Both the position numbers and the translations under genes were made by a program. The notes below the pieces were generated by a model. The model made no database searches. It had not been told where the DNA came from and saw nothing but the letters and a program-made list of their open reading frames with translations. From Thermochromatium tepidum ATCC 43061 (lineage in GTDB: Bacteria; Pseudomonadota; Gammaproteobacteria; Chromatiales; Chromatiaceae): a stretch of DNA of 64,000 nt. Of this stretch, positions 37,910 to 46,482 are shown in pieces (the stretch's first letter is position 1; the number at the start of each line of letters is the position of its first letter). The stretch covers positions 1,659,501-1,723,500 of the forward strand of contig NZ_CP039268.1 in assembly GCF_009664085.1 (NCBI RefSeq). The letters run 5' to 3'.

Positions 37910-38216
37910 CGTCAGCTCCGGGTTTTCTCATGAAGGGTCGGTCACAGACGCCTCATTTGAGGACGGCGGCTCGGCCAGGGATAATGGAGAATGCGTCGGT
38001 CGTGGCGGGTCCGGCAACCCTGGACCGAGAAGGGCCTTGGGATACCATCGCACCAGTGCTTGGGACCGAATAGGGCTCAAGTTGATAATGTTACCAACGA
38101 CGCGCCAGAATCGCCATGCTGGACTTGGCCCACACCGACGCGATGCACACTGATCGCGCGCCCACGAATGCGCCCGCCGACGATTCCGTCCGGGCGCCCA
38201 TCGCCATCGCCATCGC
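37910..38216. other. Divergent intergenic region between bchE and cobF
   Basis: The 307 bases between the divergent genes must contain both promoters. No clear regulator site was found: a TTGAT half-site near 38082 lacks a matching second half. Three tandem CCATCG units (38198-38215) abut the cobF start in place of a ribosome site. Confidence 0.45.
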
Positions 38217-38990
38217 ATGAAACACTTGTATCTGATCGGCATGGGCCCAGGCGGCCCGGAGTATCTCACGATCCAGGCCATCGAGACCCTCAAACGGGTC
38301 GATGTCTTCTTTATGCTGGAAAAAGAAGGGCGCGGCAAGGAGGAGCTGCTCGAGAGGCGCCATGCCATCCTGAGACGGTATCTTGGCGACTCCGGCTACC
38401 GGGTGGTCACCGCGACCAGCCCGGAACGGCGTACCCTGCCGGGGGGATATCAAGAGACGGTCCGCGCCTGGCATGCAACCAAGCGCCAGCTCTTCGCCCA
38501 GTTGATCGATACCGAACTTCAGGACGGCCAAAATGGCGCCCTACTCCTCTGGGGCGATCCCACACTCTATGACCAGACCCTCAGCCTCATCGCCGAGCTG
38601 GCTGCGGCATCTGCGGGCACACTCGAGTTCGAGGTCATCCCGGGCATCACCTCGGTGCAGATGCTGACTGCCAAGCACAAAATCCCGCTCAATCGGGTGG
38701 GCGAAAGCATCCTTATCACCACCGGACGTCATGTCGAGCATTGTGACCCGTCCGCGATCGACAATGCGATCGTCATGCTCGATTACAACGCCTCGTTTCG
38801 GCGTTTCACCGGGCAGGACATGGACATCTATTGGGGTGGCTATCTCGGTTGTCCGGACGAGGTCCTGGTCTCCGGTCCGGTCGATGAGGTGCTTGATGCG
38901 CTGCTGGAGACCAAGGCGCGCGTCCGCGAGGAGAAGGGCTGGCTGCTCGACATCTATCTCTTGCGCCGGCGCCGGGCTTCGGATGACTGA
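38217..38990 (+). CDS. cobF: Precorrin-6A synthase (deacetylating), CobF-like
   Basis: A 257-residue SAM-dependent tetrapyrrole methyltransferase. The N-terminal LIGMGPGGPEYLT binds SAM; LLWGDPTLYDQTL and FEVIPGITSVQMLTAKH are further family blocks. The pattern fits CobF, which methylates C-1 with loss of the acetyl group in the aerobic (late cobalt) cobalamin route. Another precorrin methyltransferase is possible but less likely. It is divergent from bchE and near cobQ, forming a small cobalamin group. No ribosome site precedes the ATG. Confidence 0.8.
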   Translation: MKHLYLIGMGPGGPEYLTIQAIETLKRVDVFFMLEKEGRGKEELLERRHAILRRYLGDSGYRVVTATSPERRTLPGGYQETVRAWHATKRQLFAQLIDTELQDGQNGALLLWGDPTLYDQTLSLIAELAAASAGTLEFEVIPGITSVQMLTAKHKIPLNRVGESILITTGRHVEHCDPSAIDNAIVMLDYNASFRRFTGQDMDIYWGGYLGCPDEVLVSGPVDEVLDALLETKARVREEKGWLLDIYLLRRRRASDD

Positions 38991-39001
38991 GTGGCTTGAC
39001 C

Positions 39002-40177
39002 TCAGCGTGGCACGACCGAAAACAGAAAACGCCGTTTGATCATCCACCAGATCATCGCGATCGTACCGAGTTGGAGCAGGGTGTTGACCCAAAACGAATC
39101 AAGGTCAGACAGTGGGCTGTTGTACAGGATCAACAATGCATAGACGTGCAGGGTGAACACATAGAGCGAGTTCTGGCCCAAGGGGATCAATAGCCAGCCG
39201 AGCGCGCGCTCGATCGGACGCCAGTAGCGGCTCAGAAGATGGTAGGCAACGATGAATGCCGCCGCATTGTTAAGCACACGCCCCAACCCCAAGGTGGTCT
39301 TCAAAAACCAGGTCCGATACAGCGCTTCGAAGGTCCGCGCCTCGATGAACCCGAACTGACCCCAAGGCCAAAACACTGGGTGAGGGTTGTTGTTAGCGAG
39401 AAACAGAAAACCAGCCAGCAGGACAGGGCCTAGATAGACCAGCCAGCGGCTCGCCGGGCCGGCGAGAAACTCCAGGGTGCGGTCGCGGTGGTACCCGATC
39501 ACGAGCCCGTTAAAAAACAACAGCTGCCAGGTCAGGGTCGGAAAGGCATATTCATAGCGCGCGCCGGTCAGGTTGATCGGGAAGACATGATTCAGGGCAT
39601 AGCCGCCCCAGCTCAGGAGCAACACGGCCCAGACCAAACGTCGCCTAAGCAGATAGAGGGCGAGCGGGGCGCAGACCAGGAGCACTACGTACAGACCAAT
39701 GACCTGGAACTGATGAGGGCCGATCCGAAGCAATAGGATCTGGATCCCATAGTCCAACCAGCCGGTCCCCGGGGCTGGGTAGAGTGGAAACGTCCGGCCC
39801 GCCCCTGGGTTGGTCCAGTGCGTCAGCTCGAATACATTGACACCCGGCACCCAGCCGAGCAGCGCGATGCTGGCGATCACGAATAGATTTAGCCGGTAGA
39901 GCTGCCAGGCGCGCCGCCACAGCAGACGACTCGTCTCTGCCAGCCCATAGGACTCCATCCGGCGCCGATAGACCATCCCGACCACGACCCCGGACAAAAA
40001 GACGAACCCCTCTGCGCTCGAAATGAACCCGAGCCGACCCCAGGCAAGAAGACTCAGGGCCGAGGGCAGCTCCAGATGCACGATGATCAGATAGACCATG
40101 ATCAGCCCGCGCAACAGATCGATGCGCAGATCGCGCTCCCCGGCAGAGGTCGGATAGGCGAGACTCGAGTACGGCAT
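39002..40177 (-). CDS. OpgC-like membrane acyltransferase
   Basis: A 391-residue protein with about ten membrane helices. The N-terminal LRIDLLRGLIMVYLIIVHLE and the SSAEGFVFLSGVVVG loop are typical of OpgC-family proteins. OpgC transfers succinyl groups to periplasmic glucans; here the substrate is unknown. The start at 40177 gives a short cytoplasmic tail before the first helix. It ends 11 bases from cobF and shares orientation with tatD 10 bases upstream, so it may be cotranscribed with tatD. Confidence 0.8.
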   Translation of the reverse strand: MPYSSLAYPTSAGERDLRIDLLRGLIMVYLIIVHLELPSALSLLAWGRLGFISSAEGFVFLSGVVVGMVYRRRMESYGLAETSRLLWRRAWQLYRLNLFVIASIALLGWVPGVNVFELTHWTNPGAGRTFPLYPAPGTGWLDYGIQILLLRIGPHQFQVIGLYVVLLVCAPLALYLLRRRLVWAVLLLSWGGYALNHVFPINLTGARYEYAFPTLTWQLLFFNGLVIGYHRDRTLEFLAGPASRWLVYLGPVLLAGFLFLANNNPHPVFWPWGQFGFIEARTFEALYRTWFLKTTLGLGRVLNNAAAFIVAYHLLSRYWRPIERALGWLLIPLGQNSLYVFTLHVYALLILYNSPLSDLDSFWVNTLLQLGTIAMIWWMIKRRFLFSVVPR

Positions 40178-40187
40178 AGCGGGTCTC

Positions 40188-40967
40188 TTACCGGCGAAAC
40201 AGACACCGATAATTGTCCGCCGTCACCTCGGCCAGACGCTCGACCTCGAGGCCGCGTAGCTCGGCAAGACAGCCGGCGACATATCCGAGATAGAGGGGTG
40301 TATTGGACCTGCCGCGATGCGGCACCGGGGCCAGATAGGGTGCATCAGTCTCGATCAGCAACCGATCGAGGGGTACCCGGCGCGCCACCTCGCGCAACGG
40401 CTCAGCCTTCTTGAAGGTGAGAATCCCGGAGAACGAGAGATAGAGACCGAGATCCAACCCGGCGCGTGCCGTCTCCCAGTCCTCGGTGAAACAATGCAGC
40501 ACCCCGCCGACCGCCGCGGCGCCTTCCTCGCGCAACAGACGCAGGGTGTCGGCGCGCGCCGCGCGGGTATGGATGATCAAGGGCTTGCCGCAGGCGCGCG
40601 CTGCGGCGATCTGGATGCGAAAGCGTCTCTGCTGGACCGAGGCGTCCCCGTCTCCGAGCCGATAATAGTCAAGCCCAGTCTCACCGATGGCGACCACGCG
40701 CGGATCAGCGGCGAGCGCGAGCAGACGCTCGAGGCTCGGCTCCTCCCCGCCGCTCTCATTGGGGTGAACACCGACTGCGACATCGATCTCCGGGTAGGGA
40801 TCGACCAGATCACGCATCGCTGGATAGGAATCGAGATCGATCCCGACACAGAGCATCCGCGCGATGCCTGACTCGGAACACGCGCGGATCAGAGCGGCAA
40901 AGTCCTGGTCATAGGGCCCGAGGTCCACCCGGTCGAGGTGGCAGTGCGAATCGATCAATCTGTTCAT
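40188..40967 (-). CDS. tatD: TatD-family metal-dependent hydrolase/DNase
   Basis: A 259-residue protein of normal TatD length. It starts MNRLIDSHCHLD with the HxH metal motif, followed by GETGLDYY, HTRAA, GVLHCFTED and ETDAPYLAP, which supply the remaining metal ligands. TatD proteins act as 3'-5' nucleases in DNA repair or RNA quality control. The open frame continues upstream for 130 codons, but that part overlaps a transposon remnant, so the ATG at 40967 is used. Confidence 0.92.
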   Translation of the reverse strand: MNRLIDSHCHLDRVDLGPYDQDFAALIRACSESGIARMLCVGIDLDSYPAMRDLVDPYPEIDVAVGVHPNESGGEEPSLERLLALAADPRVVAIGETGLDYYRLGDGDASVQQRRFRIQIAAARACGKPLIIHTRAARADTLRLLREEGAAAVGGVLHCFTEDWETARAGLDLGLYLSFSGILTFKKAEPLREVARRVPLDRLLIETDAPYLAPVPHRGRSNTPLYLGYVAGCLAELRGLEVERLAEVTADNYRCLFRR

Positions 40968-40989
40968 TGAAGCGAGAGATTCCTTAAAA

Positions 40990-41257
40990 AGAGCGCCCAT
41001 GTCGGCAATGGAGCGGGCCCGTGCCGATTCGCCATCCTGCCGCGCAGGTTCAAGTCCTCGATCACCCGGGGGCAAAACCGCCGGGCGAGGTCGGTTGTGA
41101 ACCTGTGCAGCGCATCCTGCCGGATGTTGGCGATGCGGGCATGGGGCCTTGCCCGCTTCGCGCGGGCCTTGGCACGGCGGGCCAGGCCCCTTGGCGTGCG
41201 CGATAGACGTCGTGACACGCGCTCGAGACCGGCAAGTGCGCAAAAAGGCAATTTCAA
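40990..41257 (-). pseudogene. TnpB (IS605 OrfB) fragment, frameshifted
   Basis: The minus-strand frame contains RAKARAKRARPHARIANIR and VIEDLNLRGRMANRH, the central part of TnpB that includes the RuvC-like Glu in the IEDLN motif. A one-base loss near 41020 shifts the continuation (ARSIADMG) into the next frame. The N-terminal third and the C-terminal zinc ribbon are absent, so the gene is dead. It lies directly upstream of tatD and abuts the end of the Cys-repeat protein gene. Confidence 0.8.
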
Positions 41258-41799
41258 TGGGGGCTATGCAAGCCCTTTCCGCCCAGAGGGGGAGGCGGGT
41301 TACTCGGGATACAGACCAGGCCCTGGGGATCGGTCGCGCAGCGACCAGCGACCTCACCGCGCGGTGTCTGAATCAGGCAGGCCGAACCTGAGGTCAGACC
41401 CAGACAGGCCACGAAGGCCTCGTGCGGTGGACGCGGCGGGCGTTCGGACTTACCCAGTGCGGATGGCGGCGGGGTGTCGCTGCTGAACGCCGTTCCACCC
41501 GGCTCGCTGGGCGACGAGCGTCCGCCTGGAGGGGGGCGATCTGGGACACAGACCCAGTCGCGACCCCGCTCCTGGCAGGTCCCCGTGATTGCATGGAGGC
41601 CGTCCTCGAAATAGCAGGTGGCTGAGGCGGCCTTGTAGAGACAGGCGTCGATGGCCGCGCGTGGCGGACCCGGCGGGGGTGCCGTGTCAGGCGGTCGCGG
41701 TAAATCCTCTGCACAACCCTGACCACAGACCACTAACCCCAGCACGCCAGCGAAAGCCACATGCCTGCGTCTGATCCAGTCCTGCTTTACCATCATCAT
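41254..41799 (-). CDS. Exported protein with two four-Cys repeats
   Basis: A 181-residue protein starting at one of three consecutive ATG codons (41799 taken). Residues 8-30 form a signal sequence ending near GQGCAEDL, so it may be a lipoprotein or secreted. Two units of about 40 residues follow, separated by a Pro-rich linker. Both have the pattern AC, about 8-9 residues, C, then GxC and VCxP. The function is unknown; the paired Cys pattern suggests disulfides. It starts 3 bases after the HemN-like gene. The C-terminal end touches a tnpB remnant and may be altered. Confidence 0.7.
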   Translation of the reverse strand: MMMVKQDWIRRRHVAFAGVLGLVVCGQGCAEDLPRPPDTAPPPGPPRAAIDACLYKAASATCYFEDGLHAITGTCQERGRDWVCVPDRPPPGGRSSPSEPGGTAFSSDTPPPSALGKSERPPRPPHEAFVACLGLTSGSACLIQTPRGEVAGRCATDPQGLVCIPSNPPPPLGGKGLHSPH

Positions 41800-41802
41800 A
41801 TC

Positions 41803-43278
41803 TCAAGCCTCGACTGAGTCCTGACGGACCCGATAAGGATTGAGCGGCCCCGGGGCATACTCGTCCGGTTCGAACGGGATATAGGAACGCGCATGGAACT
41901 GATGGCAGACCTCGTCGGCGAAGAAGGCCCCGGTGCGGGTCAGACCGGCAAAGCGACCCTTGTCCTCGACCAGCCCCTCAGCGACGAGCTGGTCCCAGAG
42001 CTCGGGAAAGGCGTCTTCGAACGCGATCCCGGTCAGTTCAAGGTAGCGCGCCTTGTCGATGTCACGGTTTTTGAGTGGGAGCACTGCCGCCCAACGTTTT
42101 TGATCATCGAGGCCGCGTTTGAGACCGCGATTGACTGGCAGTCGGCCCGACTCGATCCGCCGATAATAGTCCTCGAAACTCTGGGTATTGAGCAGGAAGC
42201 GATCGCGCAGACTGCTGAAGGCGGTCAGGCCAAAGCCAACCTGATCATAGAGCTCACAACACTGATTGTGCGCATAGTGTGAGTATTTAGACGGGTCCTT
42301 GGAGAAGACCCGGCGCAGATTCTCGGTGTAGCCGTGTTCGGCCAGGATCTCGATCGCGGCCTCCTTCATGCGGATCGCCTCCTCGAACGCCGGCAGCTCC
42401 TGCGGACGGAGGCGGACGATTTTATCGATCGGGCCCTGGGCATCGCCATAGGCCTCGATCTTGAGCCGATAGAGCTGGATCTCATCCACCCCCAGGCGCG
42501 CCGCCTGGTCGATCATGCGCACCCAGCCGGCGAGCGTCTGGCCCGGATAGCCGAAGATGAACTCGATGTTGAGCTGGAAGCCATCGGCCTGGCAGGCCTC
42601 GATCGAGGCGAGCGCGGTTGCAACGTCGTGCGGACGGTGCATCTTGCGCAAGATCGCATCGTCGAGCGACTGCACACCGATGGTGAGCCGGTCGACACCA
42701 TGCTCACGCAGGATGCGCCGGCGCTCGGCACCGTATCGGTCGGTCAGGGTGCCGGGATCGACGTCGAAGTTGAACTGGGTGACGTGCGAACAATCGACCC
42801 GCTCCTTGAAGCCGGTCAGCATCCGGTCGAGCTGTGCCGGGGTGAGTAGGGTCGGGGTGCCACCCCCGACCAGGATCGAGCGCGCCTGGAACCGCTCGAT
42901 CCCAAGCCGCCGACGAAACAGGTCCATCTCGCGTTCGAGTGCGTCCAGATAGCGTTCGGTCTCGGGATGGGTTTTATCGCCGAACCTCCCGAACTTCACC
43001 GGATAGTGACAGAACAGACAGCGCTGCTCGCAGAACGGCAGGTGTAGATAGACATCGAACCGCCCATCGGGCGGAAGCACATAGTCGTCGAGCAGCGCCT
43101 CCTCGGTGGTCTCCGGATACATGGTGATCGGCGGATAATGGACCGAGGGGAAGAAATCGCCCGAGCGGACGATCAGCCCCAACTCGCGAAAGCGCGTGAA
43201 ATCGCGGACCCGCGCCTCCAGGCGCTCGCGATGCGTGGCGATCCAGGTCTCTTCACTCTTGATGCTCATGTCATTCAT
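41803..43278 (-). CDS. HemN/HemW-like radical SAM protein of unknown substrate
   Basis: A 491-residue protein with the HemN-type signature HLPFCEQRCLFCH (Cys at about 83, 87 and 90), then GGGTPTLL and GVQSLDD. It looks like oxygen-independent coproporphyrinogen oxidase relatives, but the N-terminal 70 residues and the genomic context differ from HemN. Enzymes of this subfamily also act as heme chaperones, methylases or cyclases, so the substrate is open. The ATG at 43278 lies 6 bases after a gaggtg site. It is between a biotin-synthase-like gene (15 bases upstream) and the Cys-repeat gene. Confidence 0.82.
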   Translation of the reverse strand: MNDMSIKSEETWIATHRERLEARVRDFTRFRELGLIVRSGDFFPSVHYPPITMYPETTEEALLDDYVLPPDGRFDVYLHLPFCEQRCLFCHYPVKFGRFGDKTHPETERYLDALEREMDLFRRRLGIERFQARSILVGGGTPTLLTPAQLDRMLTGFKERVDCSHVTQFNFDVDPGTLTDRYGAERRRILREHGVDRLTIGVQSLDDAILRKMHRPHDVATALASIEACQADGFQLNIEFIFGYPGQTLAGWVRMIDQAARLGVDEIQLYRLKIEAYGDAQGPIDKIVRLRPQELPAFEEAIRMKEAAIEILAEHGYTENLRRVFSKDPSKYSHYAHNQCCELYDQVGFGLTAFSSLRDRFLLNTQSFEDYYRRIESGRLPVNRGLKRGLDDQKRWAAVLPLKNRDIDKARYLELTGIAFEDAFPELWDQLVAEGLVEDKGRFAGLTRTGAFFADEVCHQFHARSYIPFEPDEYAPGPLNPYRVRQDSVEA

Positions 43279-43293
43279 CGCGCTCACCTCGAT

Positions 43294-44316
43294 TCAAGTG
43301 GGGACGACCAGGCCTGCCCGGGCGGCGATGGCGCGCAGATGGTCGTCATTGGGGCGGTAGCGGGTCTCGTCATAGATCGGGAACAAATGTTGGAGCGACT
43401 GTGGCGTGCCATCGTGGACGGTGAGGGTGTTGGCACCGGCCATGAGCCCCAGATACTGACCATCGACCTTGAGTTTCTCAAGGGAGCTCGTGGTCGGCAT
43501 GAGCGCATTCGGATTCAGGAGGCGCAGCAGGGCCATGAAGTTGAGCGTCGTCTCGACATCACCGGGCGGCTCGTGCGCATAGACGGTCCCATGACCCGGG
43601 ATGAAGACCGAGGCGCTAACCATGTCCAGATCCAACTCGGTCAAGAAACGCAGATCGGCGACCAGGTCGTCTTCGGTTTGACCCGGTAGGCCAACGATGA
43701 CGCCGCTGCCGACCATGAAACCCAGCTCGATCAGGTCGTCGAGACAGCGGCGCCGTTCACTCCAGGTGTCGTGCGGCTTGACGGTCTCATAGAGCGCGGG
43801 ATTCGAGGTCTCGATCTTGAGCAGATAGCGATCGACACCGGCCTCGCGCATCTCCCGATATTGCTCACGGCTGAGATTGCCGATACAGCCGATCAGATGG
43901 ATATCGGGCAGGCGATCCTTGATCCGGGCACAGGCACGGATGACGTTTGCGACGAAACGCCGGTCTTTGTTCTCGCCCGATTGCAAGAGCAGCACGCGCC
44001 GACCGCGCTCGCGATAGAGAAAGGCGGCGATCTCGACCAGGTCCTCGCTCGGGATGACATATTTTGGGGTGTCTTCACAACCGATGTTGCAATAGTTGCA
44101 ACGCTGCTTGCAGATATTGGAGATCTCGATGACGCTGCGCACCTCGGCACGCCGGTCGGGAAACCCTTTGAGCCGCACCTCGCGGGCAATCTCAAACAGC
44201 GCCTCCTGCGTCTGACCACGTGCGTTCAGGGCGATCTTGACCGACTCGGCGAACGCCTCGCCGGCCTGGATCCGCGCGCAAAGCTCGCGGGCCTGGATGG
44301 ACTCGACTGTCTTCAT
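43294..44316 (-). CDS. Biotin-synthase/HydE/PylB-like radical SAM protein
   Basis: A 340-residue radical SAM enzyme. The CxxxCxxC site (NICKQRCNYC) is near residues 69-76, and the C-terminal half resembles the BATS region of BioB, HydE and PylB. The pattern IEISNICKQRCNYCNIG followed by LLLQSGE is nearer the HydE/PylB side than classical BioB. HydF, HydG or biotin genes are absent, so a hydrogenase or biotin role is unsupported. It starts at ATG 44316 (a TTG four codons upstream is possible) and sits in the transporter-radical SAM-radical SAM unit. Confidence 0.8.
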   Translation of the reverse strand: MKTVESIQARELCARIQAGEAFAESVKIALNARGQTQEALFEIAREVRLKGFPDRRAEVRSVIEISNICKQRCNYCNIGCEDTPKYVIPSEDLVEIAAFLYRERGRRVLLLQSGENKDRRFVANVIRACARIKDRLPDIHLIGCIGNLSREQYREMREAGVDRYLLKIETSNPALYETVKPHDTWSERRRCLDDLIELGFMVGSGVIVGLPGQTEDDLVADLRFLTELDLDMVSASVFIPGHGTVYAHEPPGDVETTLNFMALLRLLNPNALMPTTSSLEKLKVDGQYLGLMAGANTLTVHDGTPQSLQHLFPIYDETRYRPNDDHLRAIAARAGLVVPT

Positions 44317-44343
44317 ACGACGCAACACCTCGCTGGATGCGCA

Positions 44344-45252
44344 CTAACCGAAAAACGTCCTGGCCGAGAGGATGGCGACACCCAAGACCCCAACTAGGCT
44401 CCCGATTAAGCGCTGGATGCTCGGTCTATCGCGATAGAACAGGACCATGATCAAGAGCACAAATAGCGGCTCGGTCGACAGCAATGTGTTGGCGATCGCC
44501 AGGGGTGTCAGCTTCATCGCCAGCAACGACAGGAAAAATCCGCCCAGGGTCACCAGTGTGGCGATCAGACAGAAGCGAAGCGCCAGACGCCAGTCGGCTA
44601 AGATCGGGGTCAACCAGTTACCACCGCGCCCGAGATAAAACAGGGGGGCGAACAGGAACAGAGACAAGACCCCACCTGCGATCCGCAGCCAGGTCGCGAC
44701 GAGCGCATCGGACGTCTCCAACGCACCCTTGGCCAGGGTGACAGAGACGGCCATGGAGAGCACGGAGCCCAGACCGAACAACACGCCGCGCCGGGTCGCC
44801 CGCCCCTCGGTCCTTTCTGCCTCGCCCTCGGACGCCATCAGCACCACGGCCACGCCGAGGATCACCAACCCGACACCCAACCATTGTAGCCAAACCAATG
44901 ACTCACCTAGAAAGACCACCGCCAGGGCGATGGTGACCACCTGACCCAGCAGCATGAGCTGCACGACCGTATGTGACGACAGCTCGCGCAAGGCCTTGAA
45001 GAAGAGGGTGTCGGCAACCCCGATCCCCAACACGCCGCTGAGGAAAAGCAGGGTGGCTGCCGTCCAGTTCGGGCCCAGGGGGCGGATCACGAGGATCAGC
45101 AAACCAAGCACAACCAATCCAAAAACGCCCTTGGCGAAGGCCAGCGCCGTAGCCGGCAGCCGCTCGGCAAAGGGTTTGAGCAGGATCGCGCCGACCGCCC
45201 AGGTCGCTGTCGAACCGAGCGCGGCAAGGATGCCGATCAGCTCTAGCGCCAC
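44344..45252 (-). CDS. EamA/DMT-family transporter
   Basis: A 302-residue membrane protein with ten predicted helices in two EamA repeats. It starts at a GTG (45252). Drug/metabolite transporters of this type move small molecules such as amino acids or purines, or export toxic metabolites. It is the first gene of a same-strand unit with two radical SAM enzymes and an exported Cys-repeat protein, so it may export or import the substrate or product of that pathway. The specificity cannot be read from the sequence. Confidence 0.85.
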   Translation of the reverse strand: MALELIGILAALGSTATWAVGAILLKPFAERLPATALAFAKGVFGLVVLGLLILVIRPLGPNWTAATLLFLSGVLGIGVADTLFFKALRELSSHTVVQLMLLGQVVTIALAVVFLGESLVWLQWLGVGLVILGVAVVLMASEGEAERTEGRATRRGVLFGLGSVLSMAVSVTLAKGALETSDALVATWLRIAGGVLSLFLFAPLFYLGRGGNWLTPILADWRLALRFCLIATLVTLGGFFLSLLAMKLTPLAIANTLLSTEPLFVLLIMVLFYRDRPSIQRLIGSLVGVLGVAILSARTFFG

Positions 45253-45357
45253 GCCTGCACCACAACGATCCGGAAGCTGTAAGTCCAGCTAAGCCTTACT
45301 GTAGTCAAATCCAATTCAGGGATTCCATCACGGATTTTGACGTTTTCGGCGCCCATC

Positions 45358-46278
45358 CTAGGGCCCTGGAGCCAGGCGCTGGCGCAGCTCGTTCACGATC
45401 GAACCCACGGACTGGGTGATCGGCTCACCCATCTCGTTGGGCTCAACGATGAGCCGATCGGGCTGAGCGCTCAGTGCGTCGAGGATGGCCGAGGCCTCGG
45501 CCGTGCGCCCATCCTGGATGTATTGGCGGGCCAGATAGGTCTGGAGCGTTGGAATGGCGTCGATCCCCTGTTCGGTCACGACCTCGCTATAGGGCGAGGT
45601 ACTGATGAGCGATTCATAGTACATCTCGACACTCTGGGTATTGCGGTTTCTAGCCGCATCAAGCGCCTGCTCGGCGACCGCCACGCTCGTGGCCCAGGAC
45701 TCAGGATACTGGCTCATAAGACTGCTGAGCGCGGCCTCGCGCTCGGAGCGCTCAGCCTGGGTCTCATTGCCGCGCCTAGGACGGGCCTTTTGGCTAAGTT
45801 CGGTAATACGTTCGAAGTCGCTCGGTCCATAGGTCTCCAGATCACGCTGGCGCATCTGTTTGGCGCGCTCGCTAAGGCGCTGACGGTTCTCCTCGAAGCG
45901 CGCGCGCGTGGCGTACTGCTCGCTGATGGTCGCCAGCAAAGGCTCACCGCCAGGCGAGCTACTCAGGAATGGAGCCGCTGTTTCGAGCCCTGAAGCCCGC
46001 ATGACGCGCGTGATTTGGGCAAGCTGGCGCTCCAATCCCTCGATGCGTCGCGCCTGTTCCTCGAGTGCGCGTTGAGTGCCCTGATCGACGGAGGTCCCGG
46101 AAGTGGCCATGGCGATCTTCTCGGTGGGCGCCATCTGGGGCGATCCGATCGGTTGGGCGCCGGTTACCTCAACGGAGGCGGTGCGTTCATGGATCGAGGA
46201 CAGTTGCAATCCAATCGCCATGAGCGACAGGACCAGGGCACTCGCGCTCAGAATCAGTATCGATCGCTGGGAATTCAT
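45358..46278 (-). CDS. Membrane-anchored coiled-coil protein of unknown function
   Basis: A 306-residue protein. Residues 5-25 form a membrane anchor, followed by a low-complexity linker and a coiled coil (about 65-95). The rest is helical and rich in Arg, Glu and Ala. The ATG at 46278 is correctly spaced from an aaggg site. No family is recognised. The orientation and domain layout suggest a bitopic inner-membrane protein with a periplasmic helical domain. It is separated by 105 bases from the EamA gene and may not belong to that operon. Confidence 0.6.
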   Translation of the reverse strand: MNSQRSILILSASALVLSLMAIGLQLSSIHERTASVEVTGAQPIGSPQMAPTEKIAMATSGTSVDQGTQRALEEQARRIEGLERQLAQITRVMRASGLETAAPFLSSSPGGEPLLATISEQYATRARFEENRQRLSERAKQMRQRDLETYGPSDFERITELSQKARPRRGNETQAERSEREAALSSLMSQYPESWATSVAVAEQALDAARNRNTQSVEMYYESLISTSPYSEVVTEQGIDAIPTLQTYLARQYIQDGRTAEASAILDALSAQPDRLIVEPNEMGEPITQSVGSIVNELRQRLAPGP

Positions 46279-46482
46279 GATGGTTGAACCCTTCAATTAT
46301 TCATCCGGCCCAAATCCCTTCCTTGGTCTTTTGGGGCAACGCCTAAGGCCGGTCCAGACCCGACCCTGGCTTAAGCGGTTTAATGGCCGCACCGGGGCAT
46401 CCAGGCCCCGAGTGAACCCGGCCTGTTGAAGGGCCGGGTCAATAGAGGTGAAAACCCTGTATAGTCCGAGGACGCCGGGCAC

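Noticed and set aside
38081-38096. Possible FNR-type site between bchE and cobF
   Set aside because: Only the TTGAT half matches; the second half does not fit the consensus.
40968-41357. N-terminal extension of tatD
   Set aside because: The extra codons overlap the tnpB remnant; TatD begins at the conserved HCHLD region near 40967.
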